From: Prochilodus magdalenae
Taxonomy: Eukaryota > Chordata > Actinopteri > Characiformes > Prochilodontidae
NCBI GenBank assembly: GCA_024036415.1
Contig: JAMWET010000024.1
Span: 124,001-188,000 of the forward strand
Reading direction: 5' to 3'
Length of the DNA stretch: 64,000 nt
Positions within the stretch are counted from its first letter, which is position 1; the number at the start of each line of letters is the position of its first letter. The translations under genes and the position numbers were made by a program. Under the pieces are notes generated by a model. It did not search any database and was not told where the DNA came from. It saw only the letters and a list, made by a program, of their open reading frames with translations. Below, piece by piece: positions 1 through 12,054 of the stretch.

Positions 1-379
1 AGAACTGACATATCATGAACTCCAAACACTGTTGTTCCTCCTTCGGATAAAAATCCCACATTTACAAAAAAGTGCTGTAAAGCAGGCTAATTCTAGACTG
101 TTCCATAACAGTCCTAACTCAATAATAGTCACACCCCCAGAATTTACATACAGTGAAAATGGATAAACAGCAAAGATAACTGCAGAACGTGCAAGTATGA
201 TGTCTCACTGTCGAAGGTGAGTCTCCAAAGGCTTTTGTAATGATAAAAAGCTCTCAGTGATTAAGAATGAACTCCTTGAGTACTGTAAAGACTTCTATGT
301 TGTATCATATGATACATGTTTGTAATAAAGACTTACATGATCTTTTTTATAGTCCTAGGCTACGTTACACATCTTACCC

Positions 380-423
380 TTCAATAAGTTGCATCGTAAC
401 AATTCAATAAGTTGCATCGTAAC
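380..423. repeat. Two-copy 23-bp direct repeat
   Basis: The unit TTCAATAAGTTGCATCGTAA(C) plus a 2-bp spacer occurs twice in direct succession, at 380-402 and 403-423, with identical 21-bp cores. This is most simply a recent local duplication by replication slippage. The unit contains TTGCATCGTAA, which resembles a C/EBP- or CREB-like half site, but no function can be claimed. Confidence 0.85.
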
Positions 424-911
424 TTTTGCATTTGGAAAAAGTACCCCTGGGTAGGTGTTAAAATGTTACACAGCAGCCCATTCTTTTGGAATGGGGGTTG
501 TATATTGTAAAGGGCTGTTTTTACTTTTTAATTGTGTTTTTTGTGCTTCTAAATTCTAAAAAGAAATCTGAACCAGAGCAGAACTTAAGTTTTTATGAGC
601 TCATCGGAAAAAAACAAAAAACAACTTATGTTCTAGTTTCAAAACACAGGGCATATAAGTATTTCTCACTCCTTTGTAGTCTCATACCTTCTACATACAC
701 ATCAGAGACCGATTTCAAATGCTGAGTAAATGCAAAATAAAAATAATGCAAACTGTCCAAACATAGATTTAATATACCACTCATCTAAATAAAATACATA
801 TTCTCTTAGTTTAAAAAGTTCTAAATTCTAAATGTTGCTCTCCCACTGTAGCCGAGGCAGCATCTTACACCACCCGCCAACAGTTTGCTTTAAATCATGA
901 GGTTCCTCCGT

Positions 912-1012
912 GGTGCAGATGTTGAAGGTAGCTCAGTGGAGTCAGTGATACAGCTGCCAGATGGCCTGTGTTGTGGTAATGGGAGCTTGGTCACAGGTCA
1001 GCTTTGATCCCT
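912..1012 (+). mobile_element. Possible decayed tRNA-derived SINE head
   Basis: GGTAGCTCAGTGG at about 932 matches the D-arm/A-box pattern of tRNA-derived SINEs. A weak B-box-like segment (GGTCAGCTTTGATCCCTG) lies about 60 bp downstream, roughly the right spacing. No SINE core or tail is visible after it. It could equally be a chance match, so confidence is low. Confidence 0.25.
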
Positions 1013-1899
1013 GCTTTTACTATCACCTTTATTTCACTGATATTTACCACTCAGGCCCGCTGTGAGAGGCCGAGAAGCACATTCCCAGCCTTTAATGTGC
1101 CTTCTGTGGGCTTAACATTGAGAAAGAAGAGCCATAACCAAGAACGACAAGCCGTGCTACCTCAGAGGGTAAAGGCGCGTATGGACGCTGTCATATGAAA
1201 TCTGAAAATGCCAGCTGCCCTTTCCAAGTAGTGAGCGTTTTATGATGACTGGACCAATGGACACTGTGTCAGATTTAAACTTTAGAATGGGACAAAACAT
1301 AGAATTCAGTCCAATTATAATTGCATACACTATATGTCTAATATAGAGACTCTCTTATCTCATTGTCTTATCTTCTCGTCTAAGTTCTCAGGGGACCTCC
1401 TTCAAAACAGAAATGGGTGTATTTCATGTTCACTTTTAAAAACTTTCTCTCTGTTTAACCACCGAGAGGTAAGAAAAGTCAATCTGAGTGGTTTGATGTA
1501 AAATATGTTTCACAGATTTGCTTATAGGAACCATAATGCCTACGATTCAAATATAGCCAGTTTAGTTCTGATTAGTACCAATAACTTCTCCTGCCTCCTG
1601 TTTCCCCGGTCCCAACTTTATGCAGCGCTGCCATCAAGTTCTAAGCATCGGAAAGTTGTTGTTTCTAATTTAATAAAATTTCAACAAAAACAAACATATT
1701 TGCTTCTGTGCTGAAAAATCCTATCTTGACTTCTTATGTAATGTACAGATGTTCTCTTTCTGTAAATATTCAGGTCATCTGTAACTTTCTATATATAATA
1801 TTTTTCAACTAAATCTGTTTCACATCTCTCAGCTTCTTCAGCTTTTTATTACCTTTAGTACTTTTTACTTTTTTAATTTATCCCCTACCCTATTTATTG

Positions 1900-2042
1900 T
1901 TTAGTGTAACTTTCCTTTAGTTTAATACTGCAAATAATCTGTGTTCTGTGTTTTTGTTACTTCATACGTGTTGCTCTCACCAAGACAAATTCCTTGTATA
2001 TGTAACATACTTGGTAAATAAAGAGATTCTGATTCTGATTCT
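1900..2042 (+). mobile_element. LINE 3' end with GATTCT tail
   Basis: The block ends with a stretch that I recognise as the 3' terminus of a common fish non-LTR retrotransposon (CAAATTCCTTGTATATG, then ACATACTTGG, then an AATAAA signal). Three GATTCT units follow at 2025-2042, as expected for a LINE that primes on short terminal repeats. Only the 3' untranslated end is present, as is typical of 5'-truncated copies. The clade (L2, CR1 or Rex1-like) cannot be fixed from this fragment. Confidence 0.75.
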
Positions 2043-2842
2043 AATATTGTCCCTTGTTCCTATTGCCATCACTGTACTCGCCTCGAACCACTATGAATGT
2101 CCTCCTTTACACTGTATTTACATTTTGTTTCACAGGAACATACTGGACAAGTAATACATGTTAAGAACATTAACGAAGTTTAGTCCTCTTTAATAAAGCT
2201 GGCATTTTAGAAATACCATATATCCCATATATGTTTCTATATGGCAACATGAATATGCACCTTTGTCCTCTCCACTGACTGCAACTGCCAGTTCACTGTG
2301 GTTTCCATTAATGTAAATCTGTTTGGTTTGGGAATATTCTTCGACAAAGGTCAAAACATTTTGCTGCAGATGAAAGACGACTAGATAGTACACTGATGCT
2401 GTGCATCATTTCCAACTTAGGATACTTTAAGTACCATTCTTTTATAAGAGCCGTTATACCATCAAACCATTCTGTTCTCAACACAGAAAATAGAAAAACA
2501 ACAGGCTTACCTGTTAGTGAACACCGGGGTCCCATCGGCCACACCGTCAGTACCATGGAAGAAAGAGACAGGCAAAATTAGAACTACTGCAGCACATTAT
2601 TGTACATTAAACAATGGATGGCTAAATCAGTAGGAAATAGATCCAGGTTGCCACTTTGTCTATATAATAGGTAAGTCACTGGCTCTGAAGGCAAAGTGAT
2701 CCCTGTAAAGTTAACATTTCGATGAATCTTATGGAAAAACGATGCAGAAAAAGGCAAACTTCACTATAATATTATAATATTGAGTCTTATTAACCGTGCA
2801 TCTGTACTCTTGATGTTGTGAGATTTCCTTTATGGGAATTGA
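2043..2842. other. Gene-free stretch
   Basis: No gene or recognisable repeat was seen. Short overlapping frames on both strands at 2190-2580 have no family resemblance and shadow one another. Confidence 0.5.
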
Positions 2843-3238
2843 TATGAAAATAAATACACAAAGCATCTATTTTCGTTAGCAGCTCTGAGGAGATCTAGAT
2901 TTGGACTATATAGCTTACTGATGCTGTTACCTGCCAATAAACAATGCTTTTACTATGAACTTGGCACAATAGCTGTTGTGGAGTTTTTGAAGCTGGTAAA
3001 GGGGACGACACCTGCCAGAATTGTAAATAACGAGGAGGCAGATCCAGAACTACAGGTTATGATGCAACAGTACACAAGAGCTGCGCTTTTATTTCTGACT
3101 GACATGTTGCTGCCCCATTTCTACAATACAGATAAAAAAATGAATCTTCAACAAAACTTTTCCACACTGCATCCTGACACGAGGCAAATATTCAGTTTAT
3201 GTTTGCTCAACAGTTTCATAATTCTGCTTCCAGATTAG
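2843..3238 (+). CDS. Unidentified open frame, possible exon or pseudogene fragment
   Basis: This frame is open for 132 codons from the stop at 2840-2842 to TAG at 3236-3238. The first methionine of the 105-residue ORF is at 2921. The translation is balanced in composition and looks protein-like: a hydrophobic stretch, then an acidic segment (NNEEADPEL), then a probable amphipathic helix around MMQQYTRAALLFLTDMLLPHF. I do not recognise a family or catalytic motif. A possible splice donor (CTG|GTAAAG) lies at about 2993-3001 and a weak acceptor (TTAG) at about 2876-2879, so it could be an exon or a retrocopy fragment. It stands alone with no neighbouring exons. In AT-rich vertebrate DNA a chance frame of this length is not rare, so a real gene is possible but unproven. 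Confidence 0.2.
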   Translation, partial: YENKYTKHLFSLAALRRSRFGLYSLLMLLPANKQCFYYELGTIAVVEFLKLVKGTTPARIVNNEEADPELQVMMQQYTRAALLFLTDMLLPHFYNTDKKMNLQQNFSTLHPDTRQIFSLCLLNSFIILLPD

Positions 3239-5789
3239 GACAATACAGTATACATGGCTTTGGTCTGAAACTTGCACCTCGCACAGTGCAGTCAAAGTGG
3301 CTGTAAGACAGATAATGTAATAAAGTATTCAAAAGAACTGCAAAGTACTATAATCATAATTTCATATTTACTCAGTATGATGAAGCACAGAAGAGAATAG
3401 ACTTGTATAATATAAGGAAATACTGGCTGTATGCTTTGCCAAAATGTAAAAGGTATTGCTATCATTGGCATGACTAAAGATTGACCTATACATTTTTAAC
3501 TTTCATAAAATTATTAATACTAGTTGGATCATAATATGTATTGATTTAAGTTAATACCTATTAAAAGCTTTTGTGAAATGACTGAGCATTGTTCAGCATG
3601 CTTAGTACACTATGAAGCAATAAGGCTTAGCATAGTGTCATGAAGCCTAGGCTCAAGCCTAGCCGCATAAGCCTAAAGATCCTGGTAAAGACTATTCCAT
3701 GAATAGAACATGCTTTATTTGCAACCCATTAATGTCCGTATATGAATGTCACATTTCCTTTTGTGTTCCTTGTTCTCCAAACACGGATTAAAGAATTTTC
3801 AAACTGAGAGAGCCACACAGCTCCAGCGTGAGTGTATCACTTAAAGGGAACCTTTTATGATCTGTTATGATTTGTGATCTACTAGAAAAGATTTACATAC
3901 TGCAGTATTCAATATACTGTACATCTGTTTCACCCTCTTTCTCAAAAACTGTTAAAGCTCCTTTGTCTTTAAACCCCACCTCCTGATGAGCCCAGCATGC
4001 TCTGATCGGTCAGTTCAACCACATCGTTTGATTGGTCACCTGCCAGTGTGGTACTGCCCTTTATGTTCTGCCCCTGTCTTTTAATCTGCAGACAGACCCT
4101 TTTCTCCTGAACACCTGTAAACACTGCAGTACCTATTCTTACTCATTGCTACAAAACTGAGGCAAGTCTGCTGGACACTAGGATGGTGTTATGAGATGAC
4201 GTCACCTTGAATCAGACGCTACCATTCTAACAAGGTGTTTCAGAAAAGTGGTTTCTGTGAGAGAGAGCTTTTCAATGTAATGTGTACTTTGGTTTTTTTT
4301 TTTACTTATAGTAAAAATAATAATATAAATATAATATAATAATATAAATAAGAATAAAATAATACATTATTTCATTACAGAATGAAATTTAGTTTGATCA
4401 CAGTACTACTTATATATATTCCCTATGACATATATTACCAACTCAGATTTGTACTGTTATATACTGAGTGTGTTTTATAATAGCTTTGCATGAATAGATG
4501 TTACTACTGTTTGTTTTATATAAAATTCATGTGGGTCTCATATGGCAGCCTTCTGTATCACAACACCGTCAATATCACAATAACGGTTTACATATATTGG
4601 CTGCCCCTATCTGCAAAGTTCATTTTTTAAACCCCCAAGCCCCACACATGCTGGCAGACTCACTCTCTGTCTCTCAGTGCTGATGGAAGATGACAAGGCG
4701 AGTGGCTGTCTTTGGGAAAGTTCCCTCCCTTGAGCCAATGGTCCTCTCTGCTGACCTTGAGATGTCAAAAGTAGGCTAAAAAAATATCATCTGCTTCTTT
4801 TCAGTGCTGGGAGATGTCTGCTAAGAGATGTAAGAACTGGCAAAAACTGGAAAACTGAAAAAAAAAAAAATGTAATCATTCCACAGCTAGGAAAATGAGT
4901 GATTGACAGAGGATGGGAAGGAGGACAGGAAAAGGAAAGCAGGCACTACTCTATCAGCACTGTCACTTCTTCCTTCCCCTGAAAAAAGAGGCGAAGGAAG
5001 AAAATGCATCTGTTTGTCAGTCACTGGGAGAGGGTGAGCTGGTTCACATTCGTTGTGGTTGTGGTTCCATGACGGATGCATACAGTTACAGAATGAAATG
5101 TGAGGACAGTTCATTTGTGTCAAAATGTGTCCAATCCTGTGCATAGAAGATAATTACTAAAAAGCATGTGACATCAGATGAAGTCAATACACTTTATAGA
5201 CTATATTTCTTTTTTCGTGATATTGTTTTTTGGGCATGGGTATCTCAGAATCAAGAAATATGAATCCTCTATGATATAACACCGCTTTTACTACAGGAAT
5301 AAAAATGTGTTTTCCATTGTGGAAAGAAACTCTTCCAGTGTAATGTGAAGAAATCCCTCACTTGAGTTTAGCAGTCTGAAGTTTCTCCATAAGAGGGAGC
5401 TTTTAGCAAGTCACTTTTATCATATGTCATTTTAGGAGAAGAGTCCTGAACCCTCACCAGCAGGATCATGGGAATGCACATATTTACTGTTATTCACAGC
5501 TGCAATGCAATGAACGATGAAAGATACAGACGAAAAATAAATCAAAGATAAATATCACATGGGTTTTTGGGGGGTGGAGCTAGATGAAAGAGATATAAAT
5601 GATAATTCTGAGCTTTTGACACATATATACTGTTAAAGTAACATGACAAGTGTTGCATATCATGTATCATGAAAATGCAGTGTACTTTATTTTCATGCAT
5701 GTACAATGAGCATTGTGATTTTTTATTTTTTTACATGTTGTGGCTGTCCTTAGAAGAACATGTATCTTATTGTACATGTAAATGTATAT
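3239..5789. other. Gene-free stretch with low-complexity DNA
   Basis: This contains an AT-rich simple region at 4313-4367 (TAATATAAATA-type), short T and A runs near 4294 and 4860, and otherwise single-copy sequence. A GC-richer part at 3975-4090 with two GATTGGTC-type CCAAT-like motifs may belong to an unnamed dispersed repeat. The overlapping frames at 4887-5146 on opposite strands have no family signature. Confidence 0.5.
4313..4367. repeat. AT-rich simple repeat (AATAAT/ATAAAT)
   Basis: An irregular run of AAT and ATAA units with no G or C over most of its length. It is low-complexity DNA that follows a poly-T tract at about 4294-4304. Confidence 0.8.
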
Positions 5790-5794
5790 TTTTG

Positions 5795-5965
5795 TTGTTG
5801 TTTTTTTAATTTTCATGCATCATTTGAACACAGCCACTGCCATGTAGATTACATGAGGAACAAACCAACATAAATGGCTCAAAATTGCTTGGGAAAAAAG
5901 TTTGGTTCCACTGACGTACATTCAAATTAAATTAGGTTTTAGCGCTCTCCTTTAAAGGCACCTAA
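5795..5965 (+). repeat. Dispersed repeat A, copy 1
   Basis: This segment aligns by eye with 33190-33385 in the same order and orientation: GAACACAGC, then a TTGGGAAAAA block (CTTGGGAAAAAAG here, CTGGGAAAAAGTCGG there), then CATTCAAAT, then a CTCTCCT...AAA end. It is a diverged copy of an interspersed repeat, probably a non-autonomous DNA element. No termini or target duplication could be placed. Confidence 0.6.
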
Positions 5966-7529
5966 TAATGTTTGTGGTGAAGCAAAAATTGTCTTCACCA
6001 TGAACTGTTTATACATTAGAGCTGATTAAAGAGGATCGTTTATAGCAGTTGGGTTCATGCTTTTATCACATGCACATTTTATGCCATGTACATTTCCCTG
6101 CAGATATCCACCTGAATACAGATATGTGGAAATGACTCAAAAGACATGCTGTTTGGGCCGATTAAGAAAGTTTGGCTACAGCTACAGAGAACTGGAGCAA
6201 TCTGAAAATCATTACACGGGATTAAACATAACACACCGTGTGTTCATTCCAAAGCTCACAGTGTGGTCTACAATTATTATAACAACTATAGAAAAAAAAA
6301 CACGTCACAGCCTTCTCTAGACTAAACAATCTAAACAGACATGAAGTACATTAGCTTAACTAGAGGGAACAACAGCAAGCACTACAACAGAAGCTATCTA
6401 TGATGCATTGGTAGCCCACAGCTGTGAGCAGCAAACGGTCAGAAAAAAAGCTGTCAGGTCTAATAGATATACTGCACTGTATTTCTTAAGCTCCAGGAAA
6501 ACAAAGCACTAGCCCAGCTGCCGCGGCTGTTGTTCTTGGTCCATGTTTTAACTTCAAGAAAGAAAGAGCACGCCACGAATCCCTTTGCTTTTTGCCTTAC
6601 GCGCTTTCAAGGCAGTCCGTGTCAATAGGTCACCTCTATATCTGATCTCTGGGTGCAGCCAACAGCTAAGAGGACCTCTTACCTACTGAAATATTGAACT
6701 CAATCTAAGTGCATTGCTGTCTACAGGAATAACATGACTCTGTTACATCAGCAAACATCTGGGTTTTATGGAAGACTGAATATGACAGCAGGTCCTTTGG
6801 CAATGCAGCTGTCCTCGAGTGGCCACCAAACCCTTTTACCCTGTGCTGCCAACCCTTAGGCCTTTGGAATCAAATGCAACCTCTCTCGCTGGCATCACTG
6901 CTCTCCAAACATACATTGCATCGATTGCGTAATAATGTTGCGTAATGTTTTAACCCCTTAAACTCCACAGGAACCCATATGAAGTTACTTTTACTGATAC
7001 AGAACTTCTATTTTTGGGTCCCAGCCTTTACTTCAACCTAGAAATTAAGAGTGGATGGATTAGATTAGCCCATTTGTTATGTACACATTAGGATGACCAC
7101 TAAGATGTCAGGTTCACGATTTACCACCTCTCTGGTCAACAGCAGTCTTGTGGTCAGAGACTGCAGATTTGTGCGGCGACAGGAATCGTCCAGCTATATA
7201 ATGGACCTACAATGTAGCTGGGACTCATAAATTAAGGTCTGGGTTCCTAATAAAGTGAGTGCAGGTGTGTTTTGTGATCATATAGTTACTGATTGCTGTT
7301 GCTGAATGTTGCTTAACAAGCTCAGAGCCCGTACTACAATGTCCAATAGTGGATAGGGGCCAGGTTAAGACCACCATTACCCAAATATTATTTGTTTGGT
7401 GCACCATCCTTAGTGTAGTGATGCTGACAGTGCAGCACCATAGTGTTCTGCTGAAATAAGTGTACTATAAGACACAGCTCACCTGGGACACCGCATGTTT
7501 GACTAGTTACTGTCTGGCAAGCGGCACAG
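5966..7529. other. Gene-free stretch, possible conserved non-coding block
   Basis: No gene was seen. The part at about 6490-6690 is more GC-balanced and repeat-free. It carries a CAGCTG E-box within CCAGCTGCCGCGGCTG and AGGTCA-like sites, so it is a candidate regulatory block, unproven. The remainder is AT-rich with no recognisable element. Confidence 0.35.
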
Positions 7530-7806
7530 AGCCATTCGAAAACAAGCACACTGAGAAACAGCTTCTTCCCAAGGGCTGTGGCCTCCACAGCACCCTTACT
7601 GACTGATTACTACCTCTACACTTATCCTGTTCACTTTGCACATTATGCATATTTATGTACAGTCACCTTATGTTATACATATAATCCATAGTGTAATTCT
7701 ACCTGCATTATTGTCCCACCTCTTGTTGTTTATTGTTTCTTCCTGGAGAGTGTCACACTAAATTTCGCTGTATGCCAGCACAATGACAATAAAATAATTT
7801 TATTCT
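7530..7806 (+). mobile_element. LINE (L2-like) 3' end
   Basis: The 5' part (about 7558-7590) translates as SFFPRAVAS, the hallmark seen near the C-terminus of L2/CR1-type ORF2 proteins. A 3' untranslated region follows, ending in CACAATGACAATAAAATAAT, the usual L2-type terminus with its polyadenylation signal, then an ATTTTATTCT tail. It is a 5'-truncated copy without intact coding capacity. Confidence 0.8.
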
Positions 7807-9397
7807 AACCACCAACAAAAAATATCCAGTCAACAGTGCACTTGCAATCAAAAACTGACCACAGATGAAGAGTTGGGGCTTTGGTTTACACTTGAGTTTA
7901 CACCCTAGGCTAGTTTGTAGGAGGGGCTCAGGCTTGCTTTCACATGGGAGATTTTCTGGGGGAAGTTCCAGTCTATGCAAGCTTTAAGAACAAGTTCATT
8001 CAATGTTTAAGAGCAGTTTCTGATAAGATAATATAATGGAGGGACCTTTAATACAGTGATAAATATAAGATAATACATTTACATGAGGAAGGGGAAAGTA
8101 AAAACGAAAAGGAATTTCTAAAACTAGAGTTTGAATAATTATTTAAAAGGTTTTAGAGGATATGAGACCCACTCTGCAAAACTGCCACCATCAGGAAATC
8201 AGCATCAAGAACATCAAGCTTTAGATTTATGTATCTGTTCGTCCATCAACTTTGACAAGACAGCGCCATGGGTAAGAAAGAATGTGTAGCTGTCAAGAAG
8301 CTATTACTGAGCAAAGGAAATGACAAAAAAGGGGGTGGCTGACCAACCCAGGGTCCAGAATTCAACATCACTGAATGTTTTATTACACATATTGCTAAAT
8401 GAATGAATGCTATATATGTATATATATATATACATATATACACATATTACATAGATATATACTAAACACTGTGTGTCATAAAGAAATGCTTTTATTTATG
8501 CCTCTACTAGTACTTCTATGCTCATATTTTGGATATAGATATAAATCTGCCTTCGCAATACACCGGGTTGTCCAGAGAGCAGCAAAAAAAAATAAAAATC
8601 AATGACCATTTCATTGGATTTTACTGTCCTATCGATTTCCCTACATGTTCTCTAATGAAGTAAACACTTACAGAATGCCACAGAGCTGCCACGGGTCACG
8701 CTGAGACAATTCAGTGGCATTGCGTAACTAAACTCTGTCTGCCCTGCCAAACTGGTGGTCAATTTGAAAGTGTGCCAACTGTGATGGGTTTGGAGAACAT
8801 GTGTGATTTAGTGACACGTGTGGCTCTAACCAGCCTGCCTGAGGGAAGGCTGTGGCTGGACACATCTATGGCCAGGACAGATATGGGATTGGAACTGACC
8901 TACACCAAAGCTGGAGGAAATGAGTCAAAATCAAAATCAGCTGTGGGTTTTATTACACTGTTGACAGTTTGATTTGCCTATTTAAAATGCATAGAGCAAA
9001 TAAGGGGATAAAGGAAATGTATTATGTGCTATAAAGGTATAGACAAAATGCATTCAATTACAGCAACCTGCCTTCCATCTGGCATGAGCCATAACAATAG
9101 CTCAGGGTGTAAGCAGGAGCTAAAGCCCAGTCGAAGGATCACTAATCTGAAGATCTGACAATGGAGACTGTTCAGGGGGAGGGGAAGGCGGTGTGCATTC
9201 TTCAGTGCAGGAATCTTTTACAGACGTTTGTTTTAAAGGTGTTTGTGATCGTACCTTTAAAGTTCCAGGACAAATTGGTACAGATTAATGCTGGCAAAGT
9301 TAAAAGAGCAATGTGTAAGATCCTCCAGAGTTCATATTCCAAACAAAAAGGGGGCAGCACATCTGTCAAGAACATGACGCTAGCAGAGCTAAAAGAC
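7807..9397. other. Gene-free stretch with TA-rich microsatellite
   Basis: Single-copy AT-rich DNA with a TATATG/TATACA microsatellite at 8411-8462. The reported frames over that microsatellite are repeat artefacts. No gene or recognisable mobile element was found elsewhere. Confidence 0.5.
8411..8462. repeat. TA-rich microsatellite
   Basis: Interrupted TA/TG/CA dinucleotides (TATATATGTATATATATA and similar). Confidence 0.85.
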
Positions 9398-9910
9398 AAG
9401 TGAGCTTTATTGTACAAACCCGAGACTTTACACACCAACAGAAACAGAGTCAACAATGCAAAGGGACAATACCTGGTCATGAGTCGAGTAAAGCAGGCGA
9501 GGGTCGAAATCCAAGAAGGCAGACGAGAAAGCCAAGCAAAGCCAAAGGGACAGAAATAGGGTCAAATACTGGAGAAGCTAACAACAGGCAAACTAATCCA
9601 AAGGGAGGAAATGAAAGGAGAGGTCAAAGGGAGGACAAGGTCAAATTCAGAGATCAAAGATGTAGTAAGCAGACCACTCAGAGTTGCAAACAGGAGTTTG
9701 GCAAACGTTTGCAAAGTGTAAGTGGCTTGTAAGTGGGAAGTAAGTGATTGCTGACAGCTGTGGCTAATACTCAGATGACCTAGAGTGTATCTGATTGGAT
9801 GGTTGGGTGCACGTGGGTTTGACATCATAGGGCTGTGCTTTCTGGGAAGTGGAGTCTGGAGGATCATCAGAGTCAGCCAGACCCGCTGTCGTGACCACAT
9901 CACCATAAAG
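9398..9910 (-). mobile_element. LTR-like element, minus strand, decayed
   Basis: Read on the minus strand, the block starts near 9905 with GTCACGACAGCGGG, continues with CTCCACTTCCCAGAAAGCAC and ends in a long A-poor, pyrimidine-rich stretch. The same order (TGTCACG start, CCATTTCCCAGAGTGCAC) occurs in the probable solo LTR at 19517-19808, so the two may be related. A 136-codon frame runs through it on the minus strand but shows no gag, protease or polymerase motif. It is probably a non-autonomous or solo LTR with leader sequence. Confidence 0.5.
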
Positions 9911-10155
9911 TTTTGGCTATTCAAGACGTGTAAGACAAGAAGATGTGCCCACCATTGCCATGTACAGCACATGATTTTACACTATACATATGCTATTAAA
10001 CCTTATTTTCTTATGTACATTTTAGAAACAATTAAATTAAAAACAATTAAAAGCTCAAGCTGAAACCTCCACCTGCCGTTAAGATATATTGTTTTTGTTT
10101 TGTCTTTATTGTTCTTTGCAGTGAAAGTTTCGGCATCCTTGGGAAATATAAAATA

Positions 10156-10642
10156 CATAGTCAAGCCGCATTATTATAACCTACTTTCGACAGCGGCAGA
10201 GCACTGCTCATGAAGGAAGCCACGTTTTTGTGGCATTCTCTGGGCCCACTCATCCACTGATTTGGAAATAAATCCATCCCTGTAGATCATATACACCCAT
10301 ACAAGCTGATTGTCCTCCCCTGGGCGGATGGGATATTCCAGCAGGACAAGGCGGCATGTCACATGACTACAAATCTCAGACACTGGTATGAAGACCATAG
10401 CCAAGAACCAAACTGAGTATCTATGGGACCACTTCGATTGTCAAGTTCCCTCTATGGATCCTCTCCCACGTACCCTCCAGCAGCTGTGGGAGGCACTGCA
10501 GTCAGCATGATTCCAGAGGTCTGTGACAACCTACCAGGACATTACTGCGTCACTCCCAGCTCCTGTGGCTGCTGTCCAGGCTGCATGTGGCAGTTACTAT
10601 GGTTCTTATCTATTAGCTATATAATAATGTGACTCGACAAGA
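10156..10642 (+). mobile_element. Tc1/mariner derivative, family B, copy 1
   Basis: Terminal inverted repeats are recognisable at both ends: AGTCAAGCCGCATTATTATA at 10159 against the complement of TATAATAATGTGACTCGAC at about 10618-10636. The interior is a transposase remnant read on the plus strand. It has a decayed FQQDxxxCHM block (second catalytic Asp region) and, further on, LWDHFD and MDPLPRTLQQLWEALQ, the region around the third acidic residue of DDE transposases. The N-terminal half is missing. The same layout occurs at 44214-44741, so this is a shared non-autonomous derivative. The right terminus is degenerate and the TA target duplication is clear only on the left (10154-10155). Confidence 0.85.
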
Positions 10643-12054
10643 CAATGTTTTTATATGGGGAAAAATCTTTCTTTGGGGTCAAATTTGTGCAAAACTGTCA
10701 GCTGGGTTGAACTACACAGACAAATATACCCTATTACAGCACAAGAACATCACGCTGAGTTCACATCTCTTACAAAAAAGGATTTTCATAGAACCATTCA
10801 TTGAAAGGTTCTTCAGGGAACCAATAGTCCTTCTTCTGTCACCTTGAAGCCTCTTTGAGATTTTTATTTCCAAGAATGTGTAGATAAATTAATACCACAG
10901 AAACCGAGGCTCAAACTACAGTATGTTCAGAACACAGAATTCTTTAGCCTGAATCATACTGCAGTTTAGATCTGCTTTATACAGCTAATGCTAGCTGGCA
11001 TTACGTACATCTGTACTAGTCATCAGCTTTCAGAGATCCACGATTAGTTTCCTGATGTGTGACTGACAGCTACATGCTTGTTCCAGCATGAGCCTGAATC
11101 ATAAAATAAGAATGGGGGAAATAAAGTGTGCTGAGAGGTAAAACCTTGGAGGGTTGGAGGCTGATGCATTAGAAACGGGTAAAGAAGAAAGGCACAAGAA
11201 AGAAAGTTAGTTACAAGTGGAAGATAAATGGAGAGGACAGACGAAGAGTAAATGGAGAAAGAGGAGAGGAACTAATGCTAGAGTACGTTCCAGCTGTAGA
11301 TCAGCCAGGCTTCTGAGAGCATTTGCCAGTCATGTGTCAGGCTGTGCTCTGTGGGCTGGCCGCTGCATGGGCAGCTTGATTGAGAGAGGACCAAGGAGAG
11401 AGAAAGGAAGTTTAATAAAGCTGAAAGGACACTGAAAGACATCAGGAGGAAAGTGAAGTGGATTCAAATGCTGACACCACCCTCTGTGTAGATAAAACAT
11501 TGTTGGATGTTCAATCAGTTTAACTTCAGTGTCTACATATCTTCAACCGTATTACGCTGATTGGCACAATCAGCGCTGAACATTACAGCAAAACTGCACA
11601 GTCAGTGTAATTGATTTCCACAGTGAGTGAATCGGTGAACAATTGCCTTAAACACCACTTTTCAGCATATCCGTTAAATGTGGTGAGGTTATCAACAGTG
11701 AAACATGCTGGTCTGCCCTGTAGGCATGCATAATAGCAGACTGCAGATTTAGCTGTCAAGCTAAGCTGAGTGAAGACTTCATTCTTATGACAGCTATGTT
11801 CTGCTATCAGCCTTGTGGGATGATAAGGAAGAGGAGCATTATAGCGTTAAATCAGATATCAATAGAGTGAAAAGCATCTAGCCCACATAGACCTATTTAA
11901 CACAACCAGCTGGTAGATCTAATAGCCGAGGATACACTGTGCATTGCTCAGCATTTATTATTGGATCTATGAGGTAAATTACAGACGTCAATGCCAGAAG
12001 TGTCTCGCCCTCACGTATCGACTATTAGCTTAAACTGTTCATATGCTACATCTT
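10643..12054. other. Gene-free stretch
   Basis: Apart from a short GGTTCTT-type MITE fragment at 10775-10852, no gene or element is recognisable. The A/G-rich part at 11110-11460 gives a 72-codon frame of low complexity that is not convincing as protein. Confidence 0.5.
10775..10852. mobile_element. Fragment of GGTTCT-type MITE
   Basis: ATAGAACCATTCATTGAAAG, GGTTCTTCAGGGAACC and related inverted GGTTC/GAACC words match the pattern of the more complete copy at 58146-58385. Only an end fragment is present. Confidence 0.55.

Larger units (their letters stand above)
1..1899. other. Gene-free AT-rich stretch
   Basis: No coding frame, splice-like pattern or RNA gene is recognisable here. Two small items stand out. 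A 23-bp unit is directly duplicated at 380-423. A tRNA-like stretch at about 912-1010 contains GGTAGCTCAGTGG, which resembles a pol III A box, and a decayed B-box-like segment near 1000; it may be the head of an old SINE. The short open frames are what AT-rich non-coding DNA gives by chance. Confidence 0.6.

Noticed and set aside
9562..9972. 136-codon minus-strand frame as a gene
   Set aside because: It lies in an LTR-like block and shows no gag, protease, polymerase or host-protein motif.
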